Source: Cohnella algarum (lineage in GTDB: Bacteria; Bacillota; Bacilli; Paenibacillales; Paenibacillaceae). From it: a DNA stretch of 64,000 bases. The DNA is taken from NCBI RefSeq assembly GCF_016937515.1, contig NZ_JAFHKM010000002.1:2661001-2725000 (forward strand), written 5' to 3'. The notes beneath the pieces were generated by a model. It saw nothing but the letters and a program-made list of their open reading frames with translations. It was not told the DNA's origin and searched no databases. Of this stretch, positions 35,812-45,684 are shown in pieces; the stretch's first letter is position 1, and each line of letters opens with the position of its first letter. The translations under genes were made by a program, and so were the position numbers.

Positions 35812-36264
35812 GTGCTTTTTTATGCGACATTCCTTATTTCCGTTGCCGTCGACCAATTGACCAAGCTGTGGGTCCGCCAAAATATGCGGGTCGGCGAAAC
35901 GCTGGACGTTTGGCCGGGCGTGCTTCGCTTTTCCCACTACGAAAACACCGGCGCGATGGGCAGCTCGTTTCAGGGCTACGGCCGCTGGTTCGTGCCGATC
36001 GCCGTCGCCATTCTTCTCTTCGTTTTATACAACCGGCACAAAGGACGTTTGAAAGAAAAGTGGATGGAGCTCGGCACCGGCCTTTTCGTCGGGGGAGCGA
36101 TCGGGAACGCCATCGACCGGACGCTGTTCGGCAAGGTCACCGATTTTATCCAGTGGTGGTCCGGACGCAGCATTATGAATTTGGCGGATCTTATGTTGAA
36201 TATCGGCGTCGTGATCATCCTGATCCATATGCTGCTGCCCAAGAAAACAAAAGCGGCGGCATAA
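35812..36264 (+). CDS. lspA: signal peptidase II (lipoprotein signal peptidase)
   Basis: 150 aa, GTG start after GGGAGGTG. Four spans. The catalytic aspartates are in GKVTDFIQWW (D111) and MNLADLMLN (D126); the conserved IDR (101-103) and ENTGAMGSS are present. It cleaves prolipoproteins after lipid modification in the membrane. Many lipoproteins in this window are its expected substrates. No rluD or ileS neighbour is present; it seems to stand alone with a bidirectional terminator after it. Confidence 0.93.
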   Translation: MLFYATFLISVAVDQLTKLWVRQNMRVGETLDVWPGVLRFSHYENTGAMGSSFQGYGRWFVPIAVAILLFVLYNRHKGRLKEKWMELGTGLFVGGAIGNAIDRTLFGKVTDFIQWWSGRSIMNLADLMLNIGVVIILIHMLLPKKTKAAA

Positions 36265-36267
36265 AGC

Positions 36268-36320
36268 GAAAAAAGGCTGTTCCCCCGGCAACCCGGTGCC
36301 GGGCGGAACAGCCTTCTTTA
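36268..36320. terminator. bidirectional terminator between lspA and GH51
   Basis: AAGGCTGTTC.CCGGC pairs with GCCGG.GGAACAGCCTT, with A-rich and T-rich runs outside the stem. Confidence 0.85.
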
Positions 36321-36333
36321 TGCTTCCGGAACC

Positions 36334-37925
<1,592 letters not shown>

Positions 37926-37959
37926 TGCAATGGATTTTTCAATGGGAAGGATGAGACGA

Positions 37960-38862
37960 ATGATTCGCGCCGATACCGACCTGAAGTGGCTGCCCGTATA
38001 CGAGGCGCTGGCGAGCGGCGTCCGGCTGAAAATTCTGGAGCTTCTCGCCGAACGGCCGATGAACCTGAAGGACCTGGCGGCCGCTCTGGAATTAAGCGGA
38101 CCGATGATGACGGCGCACATCCGGAAGCTGGAGCAGGGAGGCCTCGTTCAAACCCGAATGGTTCGCAAAGACGGAGGCACGCACAAGATGTGCTCGCTCG
38201 CCGCGAGCGGGGTCGAGATCGCGTTTCCGAGCCGGGAACGGGAGCTGCGCTCCGTTCAGGAGGTATCGGTGCCGATCGGCCATTTTACCCGGTACGAAGT
38301 GTTTCCCACGTGCGGGCTTGCGACGAAGGACAAGCTGATCGGCCAGTTTGACGACGCGCGTTATTTTCTCGAGCCGGAGCGGGTAAACGCCCAGATTTTA
38401 TGGTTCGGGCGGGGGTACGTGGAATATCAGATTCCGAATTACTTGCTTGCGGGGCAGGAAGCCGAGGAGATCGAAATTTCGCTTGAAATCGGGTCGGAGG
38501 CGCCGGGGGTCAATCGCCATTGGCCCTCCGACATCCATTTTTACTTGAACGGCGCGCTGCTCGGCATATGGACGAGTCCGGGAGACAGCGGGGACGGGAG
38601 GGGGAAGCTGACCCCGGCATGGTGGCAGGATGCGATCAATCAATACGGATGGTTGAAAATGATCCGGGTGCGCAAAGACGGAACGTACGTAGACGGGCAG
38701 CGGGTGTCCGATACGACGCTTGCGGACATTCCCGCCGCCCGCAATCACTGGACGCTTCGCCTGGCCGTGCCGGAAGACGCCGAACATGTCGGCGGCCTGA
38801 CGCTGTACGGGGAGTCGTTCGGGAACTACGCCCAGGATATTTTGTTTCGGGTATATACGTAG
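37960..38862 (+). CDS. ArsR-type winged-helix regulator with large C-terminal domain
   Basis: 300 aa. Of four in-frame ATGs (37930, 37942, 37951, 37960) the last has GGGAAGG at 9-base spacing. The N-terminal 90 residues are an ArsR-like winged helix (VYEALASGVRLKILELLAERPMNLKDLAAALELSG... MMTAHIRKLEQGGLV). The C-terminal 200 residues form a second domain with WFGRGYVEYQIPNYLL and NRHWPSDIHFYLNGALLGIW, resembling a beta-sandwich. Regulators of this layout are often divergent from GH51 or other hydrolase genes in Paenibacillus. Sugar sensing is inferred. Confidence 0.8.
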   Translation: MIRADTDLKWLPVYEALASGVRLKILELLAERPMNLKDLAAALELSGPMMTAHIRKLEQGGLVQTRMVRKDGGTHKMCSLAASGVEIAFPSRERELRSVQEVSVPIGHFTRYEVFPTCGLATKDKLIGQFDDARYFLEPERVNAQILWFGRGYVEYQIPNYLLAGQEAEEIEISLEIGSEAPGVNRHWPSDIHFYLNGALLGIWTSPGDSGDGRGKLTPAWWQDAINQYGWLKMIRVRKDGTYVDGQRVSDTTLADIPAARNHWTLRLAVPEDAEHVGGLTLYGESFGNYAQDILFRVYT

Positions 38863-39038
38863 CAGGAGGACGGATTTTGGTCTGGAGCGTCACATCCGCG
38901 TACACGAGAAGTCCCCCCGCTTTCGTTTTTTCTTCCATCATAGCGCATCGGGCGCTTTTTTTGTCGAATAATCGGAAAATGCTCGCCGGCGCTTTTTCCC
39001 CGAGGATCGACGGATGCCCGAAAGACGAACACTTATGC

Positions 39039-39044
39039 TATAAT
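39039..39044 (+). promoter_or_regulatory. candidate -10 box upstream of the preQ1 riboswitch
   Basis: A perfect TATAAT lies 25 bp before the riboswitch aptamer. No clear -35 box. The gap 38863-39113 otherwise holds only the riboswitch. Confidence 0.5.
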
Positions 39045-39067
39045 GGATCGCATTGCTCCCGAAGGAG

Positions 39068-39106
39068 CCGCGGTTCGAAAACTCCCGCGTTATCAAAACT
39101 AGGAGG
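39068..39106 (+). ncRNA. preQ1-I riboswitch (translational)
   Basis: Stem CGCGG (39069-39073) with CCGCG (39085-39089) encloses the loop TTCGAAAACTC. It is followed by a short linker and an A-rich tail, CAAAACTA (39094-39101), that runs into the GGAGGG ribosome binding site. This is the compact preQ1 class I arrangement: GGUUC...CC in the stem-loop plus AAAACUA forming the pseudoknot. Ligand binding would hide the GGAGGG. The downstream gene is a queuosine-precursor transporter, which strongly supports the call. Match is by eye. Confidence 0.75.
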
Positions 39107-39113
39107 GATTTAT

Positions 39114-39812
39114 TTGTTTAATTTTTTATGGGGCGTATTATTCGTCCTCGTCAATTTCGGCCTGTTCCTGGCCTGCTACCGGCTGTTCGGCCGCAACGGG
39201 CTGTACGTCTGGATCGGCGCGGCGACGGTGCTGGCGAACATTCAGGTCGTCAAAACGATCGAAGTGCTGGGCATCGTGGCGACGCTCGGCAATACGATTT
39301 ACGCCACGATTTATTTGACGACCGACTTGCTGAACGAAAAATACGGCGCCAAAGAGGCGAACAAAGCGGTCTGGTTCGGTTTTTTTACGCTGCTCATGTC
39401 GATGATCATGATGCAGATGGTGCTCGTGTTCACGCCGCAGGAGACGGATATTTCGCAGGAGTCGCTGGAAACGATTTTCGGCTTGATGCCCCGCATCGCC
39501 CTGGGCAGCTTGACGGCCTATTTCGTCAGCCAGTTCATGGACGTTCGGCTGTTCAGCAAGCTGAAAGATGCGTTCCCGGGACGCAATCAGCTGTGGATTC
39601 GGAACAACGGCAGCTCGCTGCTCAGCCAGCTGGTCGACACGCTTATTTTTACTTCGATCGCCTTTGCCGGCGTTTATCCGTGGGACGTCTGGTGGCAAAT
39701 CGCGCTCAGCACGTATTTGCTGAAATTTATCGTCTCCGCCGCCTCGACGCCGGTCATTTATATCGCAAGGAATTTCAGGTTTAAAGACGAGGCGTCAAGC
39801 GCCGGGCAGTGA
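39114..39812 (+). CDS. yhhQ: queuosine precursor transporter (YhhQ/DUF165 family)
   Basis: 232 aa from the TTG at 39114, with GGAGGG (39102-39107) at proper spacing; longer in-frame readings reach into non-coding DNA. About six spans. The family signature is TEVLG/IEVLGIVATLGNTIYATIYLTTDLLNEKYG, with Asp and Glu in the membrane and IRNNGSSLLSQLVDTLIF near the C-terminus. YhhQ proteins import preQ0/preQ1. The preQ1 riboswitch upstream agrees, and queG (60010) shows that queuosine is made. Confidence 0.92.
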   Translation: MFNFLWGVLFVLVNFGLFLACYRLFGRNGLYVWIGAATVLANIQVVKTIEVLGIVATLGNTIYATIYLTTDLLNEKYGAKEANKAVWFGFFTLLMSMIMMQMVLVFTPQETDISQESLETIFGLMPRIALGSLTAYFVSQFMDVRLFSKLKDAFPGRNQLWIRNNGSSLLSQLVDTLIFTSIAFAGVYPWDVWWQIALSTYLLKFIVSAASTPVIYIARNFRFKDEASSAGQ

Positions 39813-40095
39813 CGCGAACAAGCAAGAGCGGGCCAGCGAAGCCTTGCCGATAAGCCGACGGGTTCGATGCAGCCGGCGCAGCGGGCCCGTTTTGTCGTTT
39901 TTCGGCTTCGCGGCCGATTCCGGACGATATTGTCCGCACCCCGGCGGAACCGAAGCGTCGGCGAGAAGCGTTTTTTCCGAAATGTGTTGACATTCGCCAG
40001 GTCCGCTTCTAAACTTTGTTTGTCGTAAACCGGAAGCGCGCTGTTTTGCGGGCGCGCTTGACGAACTTGTTTCGACCGCATGGGAGGAATTCGCT
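39813..40095. other. intergenic region without recognised gene
   Basis: 283 bp between yhhQ and the MFS gene. A GC-rich inverted stretch near 39868-39900 followed by TTTTGTCGTTTTT could be a weak terminator. No good promoter pair was found. Nothing else is evident. Confidence 0.4.
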
Positions 40096-41325
40096 TTGGC
40101 TTCATCCGCAACCGCCAGACCGGCCGCCGCCTCGACGGCTGCCGCGCTGCCCGTATTGCTGGCGATCAGTCTCGTTCATATGATGAACGATTCGATGCAA
40201 GCGGTCGTTCCGGCGCTGTACACGGTGCTGGAAGATTCGCTCAGCCTGTCCTACGCCCAGGTAGGGTGGGTTACGTTCGTTCTGAACATGACGTCATCCG
40301 TTATGCAGCCGCTCGTCGGCGCCTACACCGACCGCCGTTCGTCCGCGCATATGCTGATCGGCGGCGTCGCGCTCAGCTTGCTCGGGATTATCGGGCTTGC
40401 GTTCGCCCCGTCGTTCTGGGCCGTTTTGCTCGCGGTTTTGTTCATCGGCCTCGGTTCGGCCATTTTTCACCCCGAAGGTTCGAGAGTCGTTTACTTTGCG
40501 GCCGGCGGCCGGCGCGGCTTCGCGCAGTCCGTCTACCAGGTCGGCGGAAACGCGGGCAGCTCGCTCGCGCCGCTGATGACCGTCTTCGTGTTCGTCCCGC
40601 TCGGGCAGATCGGCGCCGCATGGGGCTCGGCGTTCGCGGTCGTCGCTTTTGCCGCGGTGCTGGCGATCATCCCCTGGTACCGCAACCGGCTCCGGCAGTT
40701 CAACGCCGAGAAAACGGCCGCCCGTTCGGCCAAAGGGAAGACGGGAACCGGAGCGCTGCAAAGTCATCCGCGGGCCGCGTTCGCCATGAGCCTTCTCGTC
40801 TTCATCGTGTTTGCCAGATCGTGGTATCATTCCGGAATCGGCAGCTATTATCAATTTTTCCTGATCGAAGACTACGGATTATCGGCCAAACAGGCGCAAA
40901 TTCCGCTGTTTCTATTCCTGGCCTTCGGGGTGGCCGGCACGTTTATGGGCGGGGTGCTCGCCGACAAGATCGGGCTGAAAAAGATGATCGTGCTCTCAAT
41001 CGCGGGAGCGATCCCGTTTTCGCTGCTGCTGCCGTATTTGCCCTTGTCCTTGGTATATCCGGTCATCTCGATCCTCGGGTTTATTTTGCTGTCGGGCTTC
41101 TCGGTCGCGGTCGTGTACGCCCAGCATTTGATGCCGGCGAAAGTCGGGATGGCTTCGGGCCTGACGACGGGGCTCGCCTTCGGCATGGGGGCGATCGGCG
41201 CCGTCGTTCTCGGCAAGGCCGCGGATGTGTTCGGCATGACTTCCGTCATGCAGACGGTCGCCTTTTTGCCGGTGGTCGGGCTGCTCGCGCTGCTGCTGCC
41301 GAGCGATCGCCCCAAATCGGCGTAA
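40096..41325 (+). CDS. MFS transporter, Fsr (fosmidomycin resistance) type
   Basis: 409 aa, TTG start after GGGAGGAATT. Twelve spans. Signature features of Fsr-like proteins are SLVHMMNDSMQAVVPALY in span 1, AYTDRRSSAHMLIGG (motif A region), and LGSAIFHPEGSRVVYFAAGGRRGFAQSVYQVGGNAGSSL. Family members export fosmidomycin or other small molecules; a drug-efflux role is likely but unproven. A run of small Ala/Ser/Thr residues leads the protein. Confidence 0.88.
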   Translation: MASSATARPAAASTAAALPVLLAISLVHMMNDSMQAVVPALYTVLEDSLSLSYAQVGWVTFVLNMTSSVMQPLVGAYTDRRSSAHMLIGGVALSLLGIIGLAFAPSFWAVLLAVLFIGLGSAIFHPEGSRVVYFAAGGRRGFAQSVYQVGGNAGSSLAPLMTVFVFVPLGQIGAAWGSAFAVVAFAAVLAIIPWYRNRLRQFNAEKTAARSAKGKTGTGALQSHPRAAFAMSLLVFIVFARSWYHSGIGSYYQFFLIEDYGLSAKQAQIPLFLFLAFGVAGTFMGGVLADKIGLKKMIVLSIAGAIPFSLLLPYLPLSLVYPVISILGFILLSGFSVAVVYAQHLMPAKVGMASGLTTGLAFGMGAIGAVVLGKAADVFGMTSVMQTVAFLPVVGLLALLLPSDRPKSA

Positions 41326-41444
41326 CGGGACGTTCCCGGACGTAAAGGGCATTCCGAAGCGCGGACGATGCATGGAGACAGGAAGCGCATTCATAGGCTA
41401 TACTGATAGAGACGGAATCCGACACGACAGGGATGGGGGATCGC

Positions 41445-41900
41445 ATGAAAAACGAGAAGTGCGGAGGAGCGGCCACGCCGAGATGGTTCGGTTACGCGCT
41501 GCAGTCTCTGGTTTATTTGAGCCATCATGCCTGCAACCAATCCCGATGTCCGAGCGGGGAAATCGCCCTGAAAATTTGCACCGAAGCGACGTTGACGCGC
41601 CGCATCCTGGCGCTGCTCGCCAAAGCCGACATCGTGGAGGCCCGCGAAGGCCGCGACGGCGGGTATGCGTTGCGGAAATCCCCGGACACGATCACGCTGG
41701 CGGAAGTTTACCGCGCCCTTCATATTGTCGATCCGCTGTTCTCGGGCATGATGGACACGGCGAACGACGGCGCCATCGGAACGGAAGTGAAGCCTGTTTT
41801 TATGGAAGTCGTCCGGGAATCGGAAAAGAGGCTCATGGACGTACTCGAGAGAAGAACGATCGCCGATCTGATCCGGGACGTGTACGGGCTTCAAGCTTGA
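41445..41900 (+). CDS. Rrf2-family transcriptional regulator
   Basis: 151 aa. ATG 41445 is chosen over 41433 because GGGGG lies 6 bases upstream. The winged helix covers about 10-85: YALQSLVYLSHH, PSGEIALKICTEATLTRRILALLAKADIVEAREGRDGGYAL, TLAEVYRALHI. The two central Cys that bind Fe-S in IscR/NsrR are lacking, apart from scattered single Cys residues (CNQSRC near the N-terminus). It is close to YwnA- or CymR-like members. Separated by 26 bp from the RbsD/FucU gene, so likely one operon. Confidence 0.85.
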   Translation: MKNEKCGGAATPRWFGYALQSLVYLSHHACNQSRCPSGEIALKICTEATLTRRILALLAKADIVEAREGRDGGYALRKSPDTITLAEVYRALHIVDPLFSGMMDTANDGAIGTEVKPVFMEVVRESEKRLMDVLERRTIADLIRDVYGLQA

Positions 41901-41926
41901 AACCAGATTAATCGGAGGAATGATCG

Positions 41927-42358
41927 ATGCTGTACGGAATATCTCCGCTCATCTCGCCCGAACTGCTTAAAGTGCTGATGGAAATGGGCCATGGCGACGA
42001 AATCGTCATCGGGGACGGGAATTTTCCCGCCGCGAGCCATGCGCAAAGATTGATCCGCTGCGACGGCCACGGCATCCCCGAGCTGCTGGACGCGATCCTG
42101 CGATTGTTCCCGCTCGACCCTTACGTGGAAAAGCCGGTCGCGCTCATGCAGGTCGTACCCGGCGATACGGTCGAAACGCCGATCTGGAACGAATACCTGG
42201 CGGTCATCCGGGAAAGGGCGGGACTCGAAGCGCCGTTCGAAGAAGTCGAGCGATTCGCTTTTTACGAAAGGGCGAAAAAGGCGTACGCGGTCGTCGCGAC
42301 GGGCGAAAGCGCGCTGTACGCGAATGTCATTTTGAAAAAAGGCGTCGTCAAGCCGTAA
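41927..42358 (+). CDS. RbsD/FucU-family mutarotase
   Basis: 143 aa, after CGGAGGAATG. The N-terminus LISPELLKVLMEMGHGDEIVIGDGNFPA carries the catalytic His of RbsD/FucU and the conserved GDxNFP. The C-terminal YANVILKKGVV is typical of FucU. It interconverts alpha and beta anomers of L-fucose or a related sugar. No fucose pathway gene is near; co-operonic with the Rrf2 regulator. Confidence 0.9.
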   Translation: MLYGISPLISPELLKVLMEMGHGDEIVIGDGNFPAASHAQRLIRCDGHGIPELLDAILRLFPLDPYVEKPVALMQVVPGDTVETPIWNEYLAVIRERAGLEAPFEEVERFAFYERAKKAYAVVATGESALYANVILKKGVVKP

Positions 42359-42399
42359 CCCGGGCTGCATTCGGGGCGGCGGCACATGGTTTGCGCTTA

Positions 42400-42442
42400 T
42401 AAGGGACCCGGAGGACGGCATGCGTTCTCCAGGTCCCTTTTT
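42400..42442 (+). terminator. terminator after the FucU-like gene
   Basis: AAGGGACC.GGAGGAC pairs with GTTCTCC.GGTCCCTT, followed by TTTT. Confidence 0.85.
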
Positions 42443-42575
42443 AGCCTGTCGGAAAGTTTAAGTTCGTTTCTTCGCGTTACGAAAGAGTTTTTGCAGAAGC
42501 GCTTAGGGGACGTCGGAGGCGGGGAGGCTGGGACATTTAAGAGGAGGAAGACCTCTAGGAGAAGGAAGACCTATG

Positions 42576-42754
42576 TTGGATTTTGTCCAATTGAGAGAGA
42601 GGAAAATGCGGAAACCGTTAGCTAGAGTGGATTTTATCCAACGAGGAGCTTGGAATTCGGGCAAAAACGCCGAAAAAGCTTCGCCAGGTTGGACAAAATC
42701 CAACGAAGCTGCAAAGTTTCGCGAAAAAGCCGATTTTGGTTGGACGAAATCCAA
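42576..42754. repeat. four-palindrome dispersed element, copy B
   Basis: 15-bp palindromes start at 42576 (TTGGATTTTGTCCAA), 42627 (GTGGATTTTATCCAA), 42689 (TTGGACAAAATCCAA) and 42740 (TTGGACGAAATCCAA): spacing 51-62-51, identical to the other copies. The first two are T-loop type, the last two A-loop type. It lies between the convergent fucU-like and xylR genes. The rest of 42443-42960 has no gene; 42775-42960 is GC-rich without recognisable structure. Confidence 0.92.
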
Positions 42755-42960
42755 TCAAGCTTCCCTGACCTTGCGCACATCCCGCTCAAGGCCGCACGTG
42801 GTTTACCTGCCGCCGCCGCGCGCTGGGGGCTGCGCGCGACGCGAAAAATTCCAAATGCCGAACCGGCGCCCCTGGCTGCCGTTAGCCCTCTATACGCCTC
42901 GGCCCAGGCGATCGCCGCGGGCGGGCTATGGCCTGGGGGCGCCGAAAATCCTCCAGCCCC

Positions 42961-44121
42961 TTACGCCGATTTCAACCGGTCGAAAAACGCGGAAATGGCC
43001 ATCTCGGCCGCGCCCATGACGGCGGAACGGTCGCCGAGCTCGGCATACAAAAGGTTGACGTTGTGCAGGTGGAAGCCGAGCGCCCGCTCCTCCACCGTCC
43101 GCCGCACGGCTTCCTCCAGCCACGGCCGGGCCCGGCTCATCCGGTTGCCGATGACGACGGCGTTCGGATTGAATACGTTGACGATGTTGGCGATGCCGAT
43201 GCCGATGTACTCGCCGATGCGGGCGAACAAAGCCCGCGTTTCGGCATCTCCGGCTTCCGCCGCCGCAAGCGCCGAGTCCAAATCGGCGCGGCCTTTGCCG
43301 CTTTCGGCTTCCCGGAGGGCCAGCTCCGAAGCGTACAGCTCCCAGCAGCCGCGGTTGCCGCACCGGCAAAGCTTGCCGCCGGCCTCGATCGTCATATGGC
43401 CGAGCTCGCCGGAAAAGCCGGACGCCCCCTTGTACAGGCTGCGGCGCAAAATGAGCCCCGTGCCGATCCCGATGCCCACGCTAATATAAACGATGTTGGA
43501 AACGCCTCGTCCGCTTCCGAATTTTTGCTCGCCGAGCGCCCCCGCATTGGCTTCGTTGTCGATCATGACGGGCAGGTTGAACGTGCGGCTCAGCGCTTCG
43601 CGCAGCGGGACGTCCCGCCAGTCCATGTTCGGAGCGAACAGCACCGAGCCTTGCCGATCGACAAGTCCCGGGACGCCGACGCCGATGCCGACGATCCCGA
43701 ACGGGCTGGTCGGCGCCTCGTCCATCAATTGCTGAATGAACGGGCGCAGCTCCCCGAACACGCGGTCGGGGTCGAACGAGGGGAGCGGCGCTCTCCGCTC
43801 CAGCACGACGTTGCCGCGCAGGTCGGTCAATACGCCTCGCACGTCGTCCACGCCAAGATCGATGCCGATCGCATAGCCCGCCGTCGCCACGAATTCCAGC
43901 ATGACCGGCTTGCGGCCCCCGCTGGACGCGCCCGTGCCGGTCTCGACGACCAGCTTGCTGTCGATCAAATCCTGAACGAGACTCGAGACGGTCGCTTTGT
44001 TCAGTCCGGTCGTTTCGGAAATTCTGGCTCTCGAAAGCGGGGCGTCGCGCAAAATCGCCTCCAGCACGATCGCCGTATTCAAACGCTTGATCATCGCCTG
44101 ATCGCCTGTTGTCACGCTCAT
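42961..44121 (-). CDS. xylR: ROK-family xylose repressor XylR
   Basis: 386 aa. An N-terminal winged helix (about 10-70: ILRDAPLSRARISETTGLNKATVSSLVQDLI) precedes a ROK sugar-binding domain with GIDLGVDDVRGVLTDLRG and the zinc motif CRCGNRGCWELYAS. XylR represses the xyl operon without xylose. Its own -35/-10 (TTGCAG/TATGAT on the minus strand) lies next to the xyl operator at 44195-44223, so it can control itself and xylAB. Confidence 0.93.
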   Translation of the reverse strand: MSVTTGDQAMIKRLNTAIVLEAILRDAPLSRARISETTGLNKATVSSLVQDLIDSKLVVETGTGASSGGRKPVMLEFVATAGYAIGIDLGVDDVRGVLTDLRGNVVLERRAPLPSFDPDRVFGELRPFIQQLMDEAPTSPFGIVGIGVGVPGLVDRQGSVLFAPNMDWRDVPLREALSRTFNLPVMIDNEANAGALGEQKFGSGRGVSNIVYISVGIGIGTGLILRRSLYKGASGFSGELGHMTIEAGGKLCRCGNRGCWELYASELALREAESGKGRADLDSALAAAEAGDAETRALFARIGEYIGIGIANIVNVFNPNAVVIGNRMSRARPWLEEAVRRTVEERALGFHLHNVNLLYAELGDRSAVMGAAEMAISAFFDRLKSA

Positions 44122-44194
44122 GGTCCTTCAAAAGCTCCTTAGCTGCCGAATTCATAAGAATGCCTCCATCATACCACAATAACGAGGGCCTGCA

Positions 44195-44238
44195 ACTTAG
44201 TTTAGTCGATAGACAAACTAAGTTTAACGTGCTATTCT
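44195..44238 (+). promoter_or_regulatory. xyl operator and xylA promoter
   Basis: Inverted repeat ACTTAGTTT (44195-44203) and AAACTAAGT (44215-44223) with an 11-bp centre matches the TTAGTTT-N11-AAACTAA operator of XylR known from Bacillus. The xylA promoter is TAGACA (44210-44215) and TATTCT (44233-44238), spacer 17 bp, so the operator overlaps the -35. A cre-like dyad (GTGAA-GCGAT-TTCAC, 44245-44259) right after the -10 may give CcpA control; it does not fit the cre consensus exactly. Confidence 0.85.
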
Positions 44239-44280
44239 TAGATTGTGAAGCGATTTCACCATAAACAGGAGGTCCTATTC

Positions 44281-45597
44281 ATGAGCTTTTTCCCTAATGT
44301 TCCCGAAATCAAGTATGAAGGACGCGGCTCCAAAAATCCGTTTGCCTACAAGCACTACAACGCGAAGGAAGTCGTGCTCGGCAAGACGATGGAAGAACAT
44401 CTGCGCATCTCGGTTGCGTATTGGCATACATTCAACGCGAACGGCACCGACCCGTTCGGCGCGGGCACTGCGGTCCGCAGCTGGGATTCCCTGTCTCCGC
44501 TCGACAGATCGAAAGCGCGCGTGGAAGCGAACTTCGAACTGCTGCAAAAGCTCGGCGTTCCCTATTATGCGTTCCATGACGCGGACATCGCTCCGGAAGG
44601 CGCGACGCTCGCCGAAACGAACAAAAATATCGACGTCATCGTCGCCAAGCTGAAAGAATACCAGCAAGCGACCGGCAAGAAGCTGCTGTGGAATACGGCC
44701 AACCTGTTTACGAATCCGCGGTACGTTTTCGGCGCCTCCACGTCCAACAATGCCGAAGTGTTCGCTTACTCCGCCGCGACGATCAAGAAGATGCTCGAAG
44801 TCGGCAAGGAGCTGGGCGCGGAAAACTACGTCTTCTGGGGCGGCCGCGAAGGCTACGAGTCGCTGCTCAATACCGATATGGCGCTTGAGCTCGACAACCT
44901 GGCCCGCATGCTGCAAATGGCGGTCGACTATGCGAAGGAAATCGGCTTCGAAGCGCAGTTCCTGATCGAGCCGAAGCCGAAGGAGCCGACGAAGCACCAG
45001 TACGATTTCGATGCGGCGACGACGCTGTCGTTCCTGCAAAAATACGATCTGAAAAAGCACTTCAAGCTCAACCTCGAAGCGAACCACGCGACGCTGGCCG
45101 GCCATACGTTCGAGCACGAGCTGCGCGTAGCGGCCATCAACGATGCGCTCGGTTCCATCGACGCGAACCAGGGCGACTACCTCCTCGGCTGGGACACGGA
45201 CGAATTCCCGTTCGATTTGTACAGCACGACGCTCGCCATGTTCGAAATCGTCAAAGCCGGCGGCCTCGGCAAAGGCGGCGTGAACTTCGACGCGAAAGTC
45301 CGCCGGACGTCGTTCGAAGACGAGGATCTGTTCTTCGCGCACATCGCCGGCATCGACGCGTTCGCGCACGGCCTGAAGGCGGCGGCGAAGCTGGTCGAGG
45401 AGCGCATCATCGACGACATTCTCGATGCCCGCTATGCCAGCTACAAAGAAGGCATCGGAGCGGAAATCGTTTCCGGCAAAGCTTCTCTCAAATCCCTTGA
45501 AGCTTACGTCCTGAACGAGCAAAAGCCGATCGTCAACAAATCCGGCCGCCTGGAGCAAATCCGGGCTACGCTGAACGAAGTTATTTTCAGCGTTTAA
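44281..45597 (+). CDS. xylA: xylose isomerase
   Basis: 438 aa. ATG 44281 follows AGGAGGTCC; an upstream in-frame TTG/GTG would extend into the promoter. Class II xylose isomerase: [12 protein letters not shown] with the catalytic His and Asp, metal ligand region [13 protein letters not shown], and [17 protein letters not shown]. It converts D-xylose to D-xylulose in the cytoplasm. First gene of xylAB; a GC-rich hairpin at about 45630-45663 in the gap to xylB lacks a T-run and may be an mRNA-stability element. Confidence 0.96.
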   Translation: MSFFPNVPEIKYEGRGSKNPFAYKHYNAKEVVLGKTMEEHLRISVAYWHTFNANGTDPFGAGTAVRSWDSLSPLDRSKARVEANFELLQKLGVPYYAFHDADIAPEGATLAETNKNIDVIVAKLKEYQQATGKKLLWNTANLFTNPRYVFGASTSNNAEVFAYSAATIKKMLEVGKELGAENYVFWGGREGYESLLNTDMALELDNLARMLQMAVDYAKEIGFEAQFLIEPKPKEPTKHQYDFDAATTLSFLQKYDLKKHFKLNLEANHATLAGHTFEHELRVAAINDALGSIDANQGDYLLGWDTDEFPFDLYSTTLAMFEIVKAGGLGKGGVNFDAKVRRTSFEDEDLFFAHIAGIDAFAHGLKAAAKLVEERIIDDILDARYASYKEGIGAEIVSGKASLKSLEAYVLNEQKPIVNKSGRLEQIRATLNEVIFSV

Positions 45598-45684
45598 TAT
45601 TTAGCGCCTTAAATTTAGATCAATAGTTACCGCCCCCCGTGGAATGGCTCCCGAGGGGCGGTTCGCGCGAGGGAGGACAATCGG

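Noticed and set aside
44245..44259. Confident CcpA cre site in the xylA leader
   Set aside because: GTGAA-GCGAT-TTCAC is a dyad at a suitable place, but its spacing does not match the cre consensus; kept only as a note.
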